DNA of 64,000 nt from DSNY01 sp040752195 (lineage in GTDB: Bacteria > Pseudomonadota > Gammaproteobacteria > Burkholderiales > Burkholderiaceae_F). Where the stretch lies: NCBI GenBank assembly GCA_040752195.1, contig JBFMFC010000006.1:47727-111726 (forward strand). The letters run 5' to 3'. The notes beneath the pieces were generated by a model. It was not told the origin of the DNA and ran no database searches. It saw nothing but the letters and a program-made list of their open reading frames with translations. Both the position numbers and the translations under genes were made by a program. Position 1 is the first letter of the stretch. Every line of letters starts with the position of its first letter. This document shows positions 45,374-54,750 of the stretch, piece after piece.

Positions 45374-46206
45374 GGATGTTTCGCCCGCCGCGGCCGCAGC
45401 GGGGCCGAACGCTGATCGAGGTGATGATCGCGATGACGATCGGCCTGATGATCACGGCCGGCGTGATCACCATCTACGGCGCCAACCGCCAGACCTATCG
45501 CGCCAGCGCCGACGTCCAACGGATGCAGGCGGCGGGGCAGCTCGCGCTCGACCGGCTTGCGTATCAGTTGCGTATGGCCGGCTACGGTCAGATCAGCTCG
45601 TCGGACTTCTGGCTGGTCGGCAATCCGTCGAATTTCGCGGGCGAAGCCCTGCGTGTCTGCTCGGGCGGTTTTGATGATCCGACGGCGGCCGCTCCCAACT
45701 GCAACAACGTGTCGACGCAGGCGGACGCGCTGGCGGTTTCCTATCTGGTCGGCGGCGCGGCGGCGACCGGTTCCGGCGAGGGTCGCGACTGCCTCGGCGC
45801 GGCGATCACCGCAGCGAACTCGCCGATCGCGCCGCAGCTGGCGACGCGAAATCGTTTCTATGTGGCCAGCTCCGGCGGCGTTCCGACACTCATGTGCGTC
45901 GGCAACGACGGTGTCGCAGCGCCGCTGGTGCCGAACGTCGAAGACCTGCAGATTCGGCTGCGCGTGGGCGATCCGTTCTCGCGCACCGAGCGGGTCGTCG
46001 ATCCGCAGTCGGCGGCGGGTTGGACCGCGGCGCAATGGGGCCGCGTGCTGGGCGTAGAGCTGTGCGTGCAGGTCGTGTCGGAGAGTGCGGGCCTGACGGC
46101 CGATCCGCAGCTCGGCGTCGACTGCCGCGGTAACGCCTACCCGAGCGACGGACGACTGCGTCGGACCTTCACGCAGGTTGTCACCCTGCGCAACCGCGTG
46201 CTGTGA
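45370..46206 (+). CDS. pilW: Type IV pilus minor pilin PilW (operon 1)
   Basis: The 278-residue prepilin has a site R|TLIEVMIAMTIGLMI and the conserved PilW segment QAAGQLALDRLAYQLRMAGY in the following helix. The residue before the cleavage site is Arg in 'QRGR|TLIEV'; the usual Gly is two residues upstream, so processing at G-R|T should be checked. ATG 45370 overlaps the pilV stop. It is about 100 residues shorter than the operon 2 paralogue. Confidence 0.88.
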   Translation: MRMFRPPRPQRGRTLIEVMIAMTIGLMITAGVITIYGANRQTYRASADVQRMQAAGQLALDRLAYQLRMAGYGQISSSDFWLVGNPSNFAGEALRVCSGGFDDPTAAAPNCNNVSTQADALAVSYLVGGAAATGSGEGRDCLGAAITAANSPIAPQLATRNRFYVASSGGVPTLMCVGNDGVAAPLVPNVEDLQIRLRVGDPFSRTERVVDPQSAAGWTAAQWGRVLGVELCVQVVSESAGLTADPQLGVDCRGNAYPSDGRLRRTFTQVVTLRNRVL

Positions 46207-46214
46207 GGATGAAC

Positions 46215-46760
46215 ATGAAACGCATTGCGGTCAGCATCCGCGCCAACCGCGGCATCGTCCTGCCGCTCAGTCTGGTCATGCTCGTGATGGTCACGCTGCT
46301 GGCGGTGGTGGCGATCCGCGGCGTCACGACCGAGGAGCGCATTGCCGCGAACCTGCGCTCGTCCGCCGTGGGGTTCGAGATGGCCGAGTTGGCACTGCGC
46401 CACTGCGAGGACATCGTCTGGAACGGCCAGGATCCGACCGGCACGATCAAGCTGGACGCGGTCAAGTTCGTCGAGTCGCCGCCGCTGGGCACGCGCTGGG
46501 ATCCGCCGTCGCCTGCCAATGCCAACTGGGCCGATCCGGCGAGAAGCCTCACACCGCCGAACGTGCCGACCGGGCTGGCGGTGCCTCGCTGCATGATCGA
46601 AGAGGCACTGGGCGACAGCGGCGGTTACACGATCCGCTTCGCGCGCGGCACGCGGCCCACGATGTACGTCGTCACGGCGCGCGGTTTCGGCGACGGCTCG
46701 ACGACGAACTTCCCAGCGACTGTCCAAAGCCAGTTGCGTCCGAACCCGATCGCGCCCTAG
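46215..46760 (+). CDS. pilX: Type IV pilus assembly protein PilX (operon 1)
   Basis: The 181-residue protein has an N-terminal segment RGIVLPLSLVMLVMVTLL, which is the atypical PilX leader (no T-L-I-E pattern), and the conserved EERIAANLRSSAVGFEMAELALRHCE stretch. ATG 46215 follows GAGG at 46205-46208 with good spacing; GTG 46203 and ATG 46209 are other options. Confidence 0.88.
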   Translation: MKRIAVSIRANRGIVLPLSLVMLVMVTLLAVVAIRGVTTEERIAANLRSSAVGFEMAELALRHCEDIVWNGQDPTGTIKLDAVKFVESPPLGTRWDPPSPANANWADPARSLTPPNVPTGLAVPRCMIEEALGDSGGYTIRFARGTRPTMYVVTARGFGDGSTTNFPATVQSQLRPNPIAP

Positions 46761-46784
46761 ACGAGATTGACGGCGAGGCCCTCG

Positions 46785-49700
46785 ATGACACCGTCCGCAC
46801 AGTCCATTCCGCACGCGGCGCGCCGGCTGCTGTGTGCGCAGGTGCTCGGCATCTACGTGGCGATCTCGTGGGCGCCGGCCGCTTTCGCCGCGCCGACGAC
46901 CCCGCCGGCGTCGCTGGCACAGGAGCCGCAGTTCCTTCCGACACCGCCGCCGCCCAACGTCGTAGTCACGCTGGATGACTCCGGCTCGATGGCGCAGGCC
47001 CATGTGCCGGACGAGCTTGGGGCCAGTCACGCCACGCGCCGCTACAAGTCCTCGGCTTTCAACCCCCTTTACTACGACCCCAACACGGTCTACCTGCCGC
47101 CGCTTGACGCCAACGGCGTTCCGCTCGCGACGAGTTTTACCAATGCTTGGATCAACGGCTTCGCCGACGGCGCGGCGGGGCGCCCGAACAACGGCAGCAT
47201 CAGTCTCGCGACCGACTACCGGCCGACGCTGGCGTACAACCCGAGTTCGACGTCCCAGAACTTTGCTGCCCACCCCAACATTGCAGCGGATCTGGCTGCC
47301 CTTCAGGCTGGCCGCGTAGCCAATGGCGGCACGCCGGTGAGCCCCTTCAATACCGACACGCCAGGGCCCGCCTACTATTACCGTTTCAAGGCCACGCTGC
47401 CGGATTGCGACGGCACCGTCAACGACGATGATTGCTACGAGCTGATCATCGTGTCGGCGACCTCGGGCACCAATCCGGCGATCGGTGCGGACGAACGCCA
47501 AAACTTCGCGAACTGGTACTCGTACTACCGGACACGCAATCTGCTCACTGCGACAGCCGCCAGCCGCGCCTTTGCGGCCCTTCCCGATTCGGTTCGGCTC
47601 GCATGGCAGGGGCTGACCACCTGTGACACCTTCGGAACAGCCTGTACGGGCTGGAGCGGAGGCGCCGTCGAGAACCGAATCCGCCGTTTCGCCGACGATC
47701 CGCTCACCGTCAATCATCGATCCGCCTTCTACTCGTGGCTGTTCCGGTTGCCTGCGTCCGGGTTCACGCCGCTGCGCACTGCGATGATGCGCGCCGGCGA
47801 GTACTACCGTGGCAGCGGCGTCAACAGCCCTTACGCGCAGGATCCGCAGGTCTCGCTTGGCACCGAGTACAGCTGCCGACCGAACTTCCACATCCTGATG
47901 ACGGACGGCTTCTGGAACTCCGACAAGGACACGACGAGCAGCTTCTGTTCGGGGTCGGCCTGCGGTAACGCCGACAGTGCCGCCCGCACGCTGCCGGACG
48001 GCACTGTGTTTCCTTCGAGTGCGTCGGATGCGGACTACACGTTGACATCGATCTATCGCGATGCGAACGCCGACAGCCTTGCAGACGTCGCCTTCCACTA
48101 CTGGGCCACCGACCTGCGTCCCGATCTCGCCAACAACCAGGCTCCGTACTACACCGACCGAACCGGCGGCGCGGCTGCGCAGTACTGGAACCCGAGGAAC
48201 GACCCCGCGACGTGGCAGCGCATGACCAACTTCACGGTCGGTCTCGGGCTGACGGCCAATATGACGCTGCCGGGCCTGCAGTGGGAGGGCGACACACACG
48301 GCGGAGCGGGGTTCAACAACCTGCTCACCGGGGCCGCGAGTTGGCCCAGCACGGGAGCACCGTCGACGTGGTCTGCCGGTAGCACGGATCCGGCCAGCGC
48401 GCAGGGTCGCGTCTACGACCTTTGGCACGCGGCGATCAACAGCCGCGGGCTGGCGTTCAGCGCCGAGCGCCCGTCCGAGCTGATTGCCGGTTTCGCGCGC
48501 ATCGTCCGGGAGATCGTGGGTGAGCGCGCCGTCGTCGGGGCGGCTGCCACGGCGAGTACGGCCTTCCTGGAAACGGGTAACGGCGTCTTCACCACGGAGG
48601 TCACACAGGGGGCGTGGTCCGGCAACCTGTATCGCCGCGAGATCGACTTGGGGACCCTGACGTTCAAGGGCACGGCGGCGGACGGCTCAGCGCTGTCGCG
48701 CGACGGCAATGGCCAGCCGTACGTCTGGCGCGCGTCGGATCGGCTGCCGGCGCCGGCGTCACGAAGGATCTTTACGCTGCGGCCGGACGGGTCGCGCGTC
48801 GAGTTTCTGCCCGAGAGCGGCTCCGCAGGCGTGTCCGCGTCCCAGATGGCCGAACTCGATCGCAGTCCGGTGGCTACGCCGGCCGACGTGATCAACTACC
48901 TGCGCGGCGAGCGAAGCAAGGAGCAATCCGCCACGCCGCCGGGCAACCTGCGCGACCGCCCGCGCGGCGCCAACAGCAACGTGCTCGGCTCGATCGTCAA
49001 CTCCAGCCCTCTTTACGTGAAGGACGATGACTTCGCGCTCGACCTGCTACCCACTGGAACGCCCGGGCGCGACACGTATCAGGCGTTCGTCCGCAGCAAC
49101 GCAGGCATCGGCGGCCCCGGGCGTACTCCGCTGATCTGGGTCGGATCGAACGGGGGCATGTTCCACGCGTTCAACGCGGACACGGGTGTCGAGGTGTTCG
49201 CCTATGTGCCGCGCTCGATCATTCGCAACCTGCCTGAGCTGACGAAGCCGGACTATAAGCACCGCTACCTGGTCGACGGCGTACCGGCGTCGGGCGACGC
49301 TTACATCGCGCCGAACGGGATCGGCTCCGCTTCCTGGCGCACGGTCGTGATCGGCTCCCTCGGCGCAGGCGGCCGTTCGGTGTTCGCGATCGATGCGACC
49401 GACCCCGCGACACTGGGCGCAGGCAGCGTCATGTGGGATCTCGACGAGACCTCGTTGTCGAGTTCGAGCTACCAGTATCTCGGGCACGTGTTTGGACCGG
49501 CGTTCACCGCCCGCGCGAAGAACGGCAAGTGGGTCGCCGTGTTCGGCAACGGCCCGGAAAGCGACCACAAACGTGCGGCGCTGTTCATCGTCGACCTCGA
49601 AACCGGCAACCCGATCCGCATCATCGACACGGGCGACGGCGACAGCTCGAAGCCGAACGGTCTGAGCACGCCCGCTCCCGCGTTCGACGCCAACCAGCAG

Positions 49701-50633
49701 TTGATCGGCGTGTATGCCGGCGACCTGCGCGGCAACCTGTGGAAGTTCGACCTGAGCAGCACCGACGCGGCGTCGTGGAACGTCGCGTTCGGCGGCAAGC
49801 CGCTGTTCGAGGCGCGCAATCCCGCCGGGCGACGCCAGCCGATCTTCGCTCGTCCGCTGCTGCGCCGGCATCCGAACGGCGGTGCGATGGTGATCTTCGG
49901 CACCGGCAAGCTCTTCGCTCCGGGCGACAAGGACAACGCCGATGTGCAGACGCTGTACGGCGTGTGGGACAAGCCGTCGGCTGCGCCGCTCGATGACAAC
50001 TTCCGCAGCGGCACGGACATGGTGCAGCAGGCGATCACGCAGAAGGATTTGTTCGACCCATCGATCGTCGGCGACGAGCCGACGAACTACCGGCTGACCA
50101 ACTTCCCGGTGAACTACGGCGCCGGAAAGCGCGGCTGGTATCTGGATCTCGGCGTGCAGTACACCGTCGCGGGCTCGGCCCTGAATTCGGCGAGTGCGCA
50201 GGTGGTCACGCCGCGCGAGCGCATGGTGGTTTCGCCGATCCAGTTGGGCGTCAATCTGCTCGCGCAGTCGTTCGTTCCGCCGACCGACCCGTGCAGCGCA
50301 GGCGGAGACTCCTTTCTGTACCGGCTCGATCCGCTGACCGGCAGCTTCCTCGGCACGCGCAGCTTCGGTGACGTGGACTCGGGGGCGATCCAGATTCCGG
50401 GATCGTTCGGCATGTTGCCGCTGCTCTCGCGCACCGGCGCAAGCAGTCCGCCGGGGACGCCAGGCGGTGATGGCGGCGCTGTTCCCCCAAGCTGCCCGCC
50501 TGGAGCCAATTGCAGTTGCCCGGTGGGATTCGACTACATCTTGTCCACCGGTATCGACGGTTCGGCTTCCGGCCGCTGCGTGCCGCGCGGCGGTATCGGT
50601 GCGGCCCGAACCTGGCGGCAGATCATTCAATGA
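46785..50633 (+). CDS. pilY1: PilY1-family pilus-tip protein, copy 1 (degenerate C-terminal calcium loop)
   Basis: The 1282-residue protein has a signal peptide, an N-terminal von Willebrand A-like region with a metal-site DDSGS (residues 64-68), and a C-terminal PilY1 beta-propeller. The N-terminal half has a calcium loop DANADSLAD (426-434). In the C-terminal half, the loop just before the conserved 'GDLRGNLWKFDL' blade is DANQQLIGV (968-976), lacking the acidic ligands found in copy 2. The protein shares long blocks with copy 2 (SPYAQDPQVS, SCRPNFHILMTDG, YWATDLR). It ends with a Gly/Pro/Cys-rich tail after the propeller (CPPGANCSCPVG). Its stop overlaps the ATG of pilE. Confidence 0.93.
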   Translation: MTPSAQSIPHAARRLLCAQVLGIYVAISWAPAAFAAPTTPPASLAQEPQFLPTPPPPNVVVTLDDSGSMAQAHVPDELGASHATRRYKSSAFNPLYYDPNTVYLPPLDANGVPLATSFTNAWINGFADGAAGRPNNGSISLATDYRPTLAYNPSSTSQNFAAHPNIAADLAALQAGRVANGGTPVSPFNTDTPGPAYYYRFKATLPDCDGTVNDDDCYELIIVSATSGTNPAIGADERQNFANWYSYYRTRNLLTATAASRAFAALPDSVRLAWQGLTTCDTFGTACTGWSGGAVENRIRRFADDPLTVNHRSAFYSWLFRLPASGFTPLRTAMMRAGEYYRGSGVNSPYAQDPQVSLGTEYSCRPNFHILMTDGFWNSDKDTTSSFCSGSACGNADSAARTLPDGTVFPSSASDADYTLTSIYRDANADSLADVAFHYWATDLRPDLANNQAPYYTDRTGGAAAQYWNPRNDPATWQRMTNFTVGLGLTANMTLPGLQWEGDTHGGAGFNNLLTGAASWPSTGAPSTWSAGSTDPASAQGRVYDLWHAAINSRGLAFSAERPSELIAGFARIVREIVGERAVVGAAATASTAFLETGNGVFTTEVTQGAWSGNLYRREIDLGTLTFKGTAADGSALSRDGNGQPYVWRASDRLPAPASRRIFTLRPDGSRVEFLPESGSAGVSASQMAELDRSPVATPADVINYLRGERSKEQSATPPGNLRDRPRGANSNVLGSIVNSSPLYVKDDDFALDLLPTGTPGRDTYQAFVRSNAGIGGPGRTPLIWVGSNGGMFHAFNADTGVEVFAYVPRSIIRNLPELTKPDYKHRYLVDGVPASGDAYIAPNGIGSASWRTVVIGSLGAGGRSVFAIDATDPATLGAGSVMWDLDETSLSSSSYQYLGHVFGPAFTARAKNGKWVAVFGNGPESDHKRAALFIVDLETGNPIRIIDTGDGDSSKPNGLSTPAPAFDANQQLIGVYAGDLRGNLWKFDLSSTDAASWNVAFGGKPLFEARNPAGRRQPIFARPLLRRHPNGGAMVIFGTGKLFAPGDKDNADVQTLYGVWDKPSAAPLDDNFRSGTDMVQQAITQKDLFDPSIVGDEPTNYRLTNFPVNYGAGKRGWYLDLGVQYTVAGSALNSASAQVVTPRERMVVSPIQLGVNLLAQSFVPPTDPCSAGGDSFLYRLDPLTGSFLGTRSFGDVDSGAIQIPGSFGMLPLLSRTGASSPPGTPGGDGGAVPPSCPPGANCSCPVGFDYILSTGIDGSASGRCVPRGGIGAARTWRQIIQ

Positions 50634-51085
50634 TGCGCGGCACGGATTCAATGCGACAGGGCCGCTGGCCGGGGCGCATCGGCGGCTTCACGCTGATCGA
50701 GCTGATGGCGGTCGTCGTGATCATCGCGATCCTCGCCGCGATCGCGATTCCGTCGTACACGCAGTACGTCCAGCGCGCCAACCGCAACGAAGCGCAGCAG
50801 ACGCTGCTGGAGGCGGCCGCCTTCCTGCAGCGCTGCTTCACGCAGAACAACGCGTACTGCGCGCTGCCGGGGGCTTTCACGCAGAGTCCGCCGACACCGG
50901 CGGCGGCCAAGTACAACATCGCGATCACCGCCGGCGGCGCGGGCTCAACGACTTTTACCCTCACTGCGACACGCACCGGCACGATGGTCGGCGACGAATG
51001 TGGCGACCTCACGCTGAGGCACACGGGCGAGCGCGGCATCGTCAATCAGACGGCCGGGCGCACCGTGAACGAATGCTGGCGCTGA
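50630..51085 (+). CDS. pilE: Type IV pilin-like minor pilin PilE (operon 1)
   Basis: The 151-residue prepilin has the site G|FTLIEL and the pilin helix MAVVVIIAILAAIAIPSYTQYV. The C-terminal part has Cys residues around CFTQNNAYC and near the end that can form the pilin disulfide loop. ATG 50630 overlaps the pilY1 stop (ATGA); an internal ATG at 50651 would also give a good leader. It closes operon 1. Confidence 0.9.
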   Translation: MMRGTDSMRQGRWPGRIGGFTLIELMAVVVIIAILAAIAIPSYTQYVQRANRNEAQQTLLEAAAFLQRCFTQNNAYCALPGAFTQSPPTPAAAKYNIAITAGGAGSTTFTLTATRTGTMVGDECGDLTLRHTGERGIVNQTAGRTVNECWR

Positions 51086-51139
51086 CGTCGCGGCGCTCGC
51101 ACCGATCACGGGCTGTGTACTGCTACCCCATCCGCATCG

Positions 51140-51158
51140 TGTAGGCCAAACGCCTACA
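51140..51158. repeat. short inverted repeat between the two pilus operons
   Basis: TGTAGGC (51140-51146) and GCCTACA (51152-51158) are exact inverted copies around a 5-nt loop. There is no T-run. It lies 55 bp after operon 1 and 70 bp before operon 2, where a terminator or operator would be expected. Confidence 0.35.
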
Positions 51159-51228
51159 GCGCCCCGCGGCATCGCCCGCACTCAAGCGATCGAGGTGCGC
51201 ACCGAAAACCCGGGTAGAGGTTTTCGCC

Positions 51229-51813
51229 GTGCGCCGCGCCCGCCCCCCCTGTTCGTTCGCCTGCCGCCAGCGCGGCGTGACCGCCGTCGAGTCGCTCGTG
51301 GCGGTCGCGATCGGCGCGCTCGTTCTGGGGCTGGGCACGACCTCGGTGCTGGCGCTCGCCCTCAATGAACGGCAATCCGCGAGCGCGCGTGCGCTGGCGG
51401 CGAGCCTGGAGTTCGCCCGCACCGCGGCGGTCGCGCGGCGCGTCCCGGTGGCCGTGTGCGGCATCGACGAGCGCAGCGGCGACCGGCCGATACGCGAAGT
51501 CCGTTGCGGCGTCGAAGCGCAGCGCTGGACGCGCGGCTGGGCCGTCTTCGAAGACACCAATCGCAACGGCCGCATCGACGCGGGCGAAACCGTGCTGCAC
51601 GTCGAGTCCGCGCGCGGTGTCGATGTCAGCGCATCCGTCGTCGCGCACGCCGCGCCGCTTGCCGCGGTGAGCTTCCGGCCGGTCGGTGCGCTCGATCACG
51701 CCACACCGGTCGTCTTGGCGCTCGCCTCGGGCGGCGGCGAGGCGTCGCGCCGGGTGTGCGTTGCGATCGACGGGTCAGTGCGGATCCTCGCACCGGACTC
51801 GCCCTGTCGCTGA
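51229..51813 (+). CDS. FimT/GspH-type pseudopilin, first of operon 2
   Basis: The 194-residue prepilin has a site G|VTAVESLVAVAIGALV with a slightly unusual post-cleavage sequence (Ala-Val in place of Leu-Ile). The GspH domain includes an EF-hand-like loop, DTNRNGRIDAGE, close in form to the loop of the minus-strand copy at 43339. GTG 51229 is the start and no good Shine-Dalgarno precedes it. A 158-bp spacer separates it from the next fimT, so it may be transcribed on its own. Confidence 0.82.
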   Translation: MRRARPPCSFACRQRGVTAVESLVAVAIGALVLGLGTTSVLALALNERQSASARALAASLEFARTAAVARRVPVAVCGIDERSGDRPIREVRCGVEAQRWTRGWAVFEDTNRNGRIDAGETVLHVESARGVDVSASVVAHAAPLAAVSFRPVGALDHATPVVLALASGGGEASRRVCVAIDGSVRILAPDSPCR

Positions 51814-51971
51814 CGGCCTTGCCGCCGATCGGGCACGAGCGGCCGGTAGCCGCCTGAGATTCTCGCCGCTTATCGGCGCTTACGCGCCGGCTACCGCCGC
51901 CTACCTTTAGCGCCAGCCAGCCCGTCCGAATCCACGTTCGGACGCGGCCGGTTCGGCCTAGGAGGGCGGCA

Positions 51972-52571
51972 ATGGATCTCGGAAAGCTACGGCGTCGGGC
52001 ACCGACCGCGAACCGCGGCCTGTCGCTGATCGAGGTCCTGATCGTGATGGCGATCGCCGCGATCCTGCTCGGCATCGGTGTGCCGAACATGCAGACCTTC
52101 ATCCTGAACAACCGGCTCGCTTCGAGCACGCACGAGTTCTACACCGCGCTGCAGTTTGCGCGTAGCGAGGCGGTGCGGCGCCAGGCGCAGGTGACGCTCG
52201 TGCACGGCGGCGCGGCCGGGTCGGGCAACTGGGGTGCGGGCTGGACGATGTGCGTCGACAGCAACCGCGACAACGCCTGCGCCGGCGAAGAGACGCTGCG
52301 TGCAGGCGCACCGCTGGCAGCGCCGCTCACGCTGTACGGCAACGCCAACTTCGCGAACTTCATCGCCTTCGACGCGAGCGGCCGGCTGACCACCGCCGGC
52401 GGCGGCGCCTTCGTGATCTGTCACGGCGCGAACCTCGTCGAAGACGGCCAGTCGCGCTCGCGCGCGGTGCTCGTCAACGGTTCCGGGCGCGTGCGTCTGG
52501 GCCTGGACGCGAACGGCGACGGCGTGCCCGAGAAAGACAGCGGCGCCGTCGCGAGCTGCACCAATCCGTAG
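51972..52571 (+). CDS. fimT: Type IV pilus minor pilin FimT/FimU (operon 2)
   Basis: The 199-residue prepilin has the site G|LSLIEVLIVMAIAAILLG and the typical GVPNMQTFILNNRLAS segment after it. The GspH domain carries a loop DSNRDNACAGEE with a Cys. TAGGAGGGCG gives a strong ribosome-binding site ahead of ATG 51972. It is the direct counterpart of the first gene of operon 1. Confidence 0.9.
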   Translation: MDLGKLRRRAPTANRGLSLIEVLIVMAIAAILLGIGVPNMQTFILNNRLASSTHEFYTALQFARSEAVRRQAQVTLVHGGAAGSGNWGAGWTMCVDSNRDNACAGEETLRAGAPLAAPLTLYGNANFANFIAFDASGRLTTAGGGAFVICHGANLVEDGQSRSRAVLVNGSGRVRLGLDANGDGVPEKDSGAVASCTNP

Positions 52572-52598
52572 AGACGAGCACCGCCGGAGCGCCCCAAC

Positions 52599-53042
52599 AT
52601 GATCCCTTCCGTCGCGCGCGTTGGCCAACAACGCGGCCTGAGCCTGCTCGAGGTGTTGGTCGCGATCGTGATCCTCTCGCTCGGCCTGCTCGGCATGGCG
52701 GGGCTGCAGGCCGCCAGCCTGCGCGCGAGCCAGGGCTCGTTCTATCGCGCACAGGCCGCGCAGTACGTCGACGACATGGCCGAGCGCATGCGCGCGAACC
52801 TGGGCCAGGCGCGCAGCTATGGCCTGGCGCTGTCGGACTCGGCGCCGACCGGCACGTCGGTGCGCGACCGCGATCTCGCCGACTGGCTCGCCAAGCTGCG
52901 CACGCTGCCGGGCGGTGACGGTGCGGTGGCGATCGACCTCGCCAACAACCTGGTGACGATCACCGTGCAGTGGGATGACACGCGCGCCGGCGGCCCCGCC
53001 AACGCCAACTACACGGTGGTGACGCGGCTATGGAACAACTGA
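52599..53042 (+). CDS. pilV: Type IV pilus minor pilin PilV (operon 2)
   Basis: The 147-residue prepilin has site G|LSLLEVLVAIVILSLGLLG and the PilV-typical MAGLQAASLRAS following. It is 45 residues shorter than the operon 1 copy. Its end overlaps pilW by 13 bp. Confidence 0.9.
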   Translation: MIPSVARVGQQRGLSLLEVLVAIVILSLGLLGMAGLQAASLRASQGSFYRAQAAQYVDDMAERMRANLGQARSYGLALSDSAPTGTSVRDRDLADWLAKLRTLPGGDGAVAIDLANNLVTITVQWDDTRAGGPANANYTVVTRLWNN

Positions 53043-54157
53043 TGCGCCGGGCCGGTTTGCGCGCGCCGCGCCGCTACGCGCGCGGGCTGACGATCATCGA
53101 GCTGCTGATCAGCATGACGATCGCGCTGGTCGTGATGGGCGCGATCACGTACGTCTACCTCGGTTCGCGCGGCGCATATCGCGCCAACGAGAACCTGGCG
53201 CGCGTGCAGGAGGGCGGCCGCTTTGCGCTCGACTACATCGCGCAGGACCTGCGGATGACCAGCTACACGGGCTGCCGCTCGCGCAGCCTGTCGGCCGACG
53301 CAGGCACCTTTTACAACATCACACAGCCGCAGGTCGCCTTCAACGGCGCCGGCGACGGTGTGATCGGGTACGAGGACGGCGCGGGCTGGGTCAACCCGAC
53401 GCTCACAACCGCCACGCCGATCGCGCGCGCGGCGGGCGACGTGCTGACCGTGCGCCGGTCGGCGGGCCTGCAGACGAGCATCGTCGGCAGCTCGGACCCG
53501 GTGGCGCGCACCGTCACGCTGCGCCACAACGCCGCCGGCATCCGCAACGGCGATCTCGTCGTGCTGGGCGACTGCAGGCAGGCGATGATGTTCCGCGTCA
53601 CGAACAACCCCGTGACGACCGGCGTCGGCAACTATCCCACCGTGCTCGCGTTCGGCGTCAGCGGCGGCGGACTCGACGGGTCGCTCGGCAATGCCGCAGT
53701 CATCACGCCGGCCGGCGCGGACTTCGCCGAAGGCAGCCGCGCGAGCGCGTTGCGCTTCATCGAGACCACTTACTTCGTGGGCACCAATCCGGCCGGCCGG
53801 CGCAGCCTGTACCGCGTGTCGGCCGACGGCATCGAGGAGCTGGTCGACAACGTCGAGGACATGGACATCGTCTACGGCGTCGACACCGGCATGCCGGAGC
53901 CGGACGACGTCGCCGACACCTACGTGCGCGCCGACGCGTTCGCCGCCGCCCCCGCCGTCCCGAACTGGCGCCAGGTCGTCAGCGTGCGTATCAGCCTGCT
54001 GGTCGTGGGTCCCGAGGAAAACATCACGACGAACGCGCAGACCTACGCGTTTCGCGACACCACTGGCGACGGCGTGCCCGAAACGCAAACCGCGCCCGAC
54101 CGCCGGCTGCGCCAGATCTTCACCACGACCGTCGCGCTGCGCAACCGGGTGCTCTGA
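53030..54157 (+). CDS. pilW: Type IV pilus minor pilin PilW (operon 2)
   Basis: The 375-residue prepilin has the site G|LTIIELLISMTIALVVM and the PilW-typical QEGGRFALDYIAQDLRMTSY. It is about 100 residues longer than PilW of operon 1, with the extra part in the C-terminal domain, and the intact Gly at the cleavage site contrasts with copy 1. ATG 53030 lies inside the pilV end. Confidence 0.9.
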   Translation: MEQLMRRAGLRAPRRYARGLTIIELLISMTIALVVMGAITYVYLGSRGAYRANENLARVQEGGRFALDYIAQDLRMTSYTGCRSRSLSADAGTFYNITQPQVAFNGAGDGVIGYEDGAGWVNPTLTTATPIARAAGDVLTVRRSAGLQTSIVGSSDPVARTVTLRHNAAGIRNGDLVVLGDCRQAMMFRVTNNPVTTGVGNYPTVLAFGVSGGGLDGSLGNAAVITPAGADFAEGSRASALRFIETTYFVGTNPAGRRSLYRVSADGIEELVDNVEDMDIVYGVDTGMPEPDDVADTYVRADAFAAAPAVPNWRQVVSVRISLLVVGPEENITTNAQTYAFRDTTGDGVPETQTAPDRRLRQIFTTTVALRNRVL

Positions 54158-54167
54158 GGAAGCCGGC

Positions 54168-54719
54168 ATGAGCGCGAAATTCTTCATCTGCCCGATCGGT
54201 GGCCCGCGGGGCGCGCGCGAGCGCGGCGCGGTGCTGGTCGTCGGGCTGATCTTCCTCGCGATGCTCAGCCTGATGGGGGTGGCCGCGTATTCGGTCGCCA
54301 CGCAGGAGGAGCGCATGTCGGGCAACACGCGCGATCGCATCCGCGCCTTCGAGGCGGCCGAGGCGTCGCTGCGCGACTGCGAGTCGCTGCTGGCGCCGCT
54401 CGGGGGCGGCCTGCCCGTGTTCGACGGCACCAATGGCATGTATGTGGCGCCGGCCCCGGATCAGCCGCAGCAGTTCGAGATGTCGATGACGGACTGGAAG
54501 AACGCCGCGAAGGTTCGCACGATCCCGACGCCGCTGCCGGACGTGTCGATCCAGCCGCGCTGCATCGTCGAGCAGGTCATCGACATCGAGGTGCCGCCCG
54601 AGGTCCGGGTCGCGGGCAGCCTGCCGACCAGCCTGACCGTGTACCGCATTACCGCAGTCGGTTTCGGCGCCAACGCCAGCACGTCGGCGTCGGTGCAGTC
54701 GATGTACGTGCGGCCGTAG
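54168..54719 (+). CDS. pilX: Type IV pilus assembly protein PilX (operon 2)
   Basis: The 183-residue protein has the PilX N-terminal pattern RGAVLVVGLIFLAMLSLMG and the conserved TQEERMSGNTRDRIRAFEAA stretch. The start ATG 54168 is 10 bp after pilW. Confidence 0.88.
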   Translation: MSAKFFICPIGGPRGARERGAVLVVGLIFLAMLSLMGVAAYSVATQEERMSGNTRDRIRAFEAAEASLRDCESLLAPLGGGLPVFDGTNGMYVAPAPDQPQQFEMSMTDWKNAAKVRTIPTPLPDVSIQPRCIVEQVIDIEVPPEVRVAGSLPTSLTVYRITAVGFGANASTSASVQSMYVRP

Positions 54720-54750
54720 CCGAGGACGAGCGAGGTTTCTGGAGACTGCG

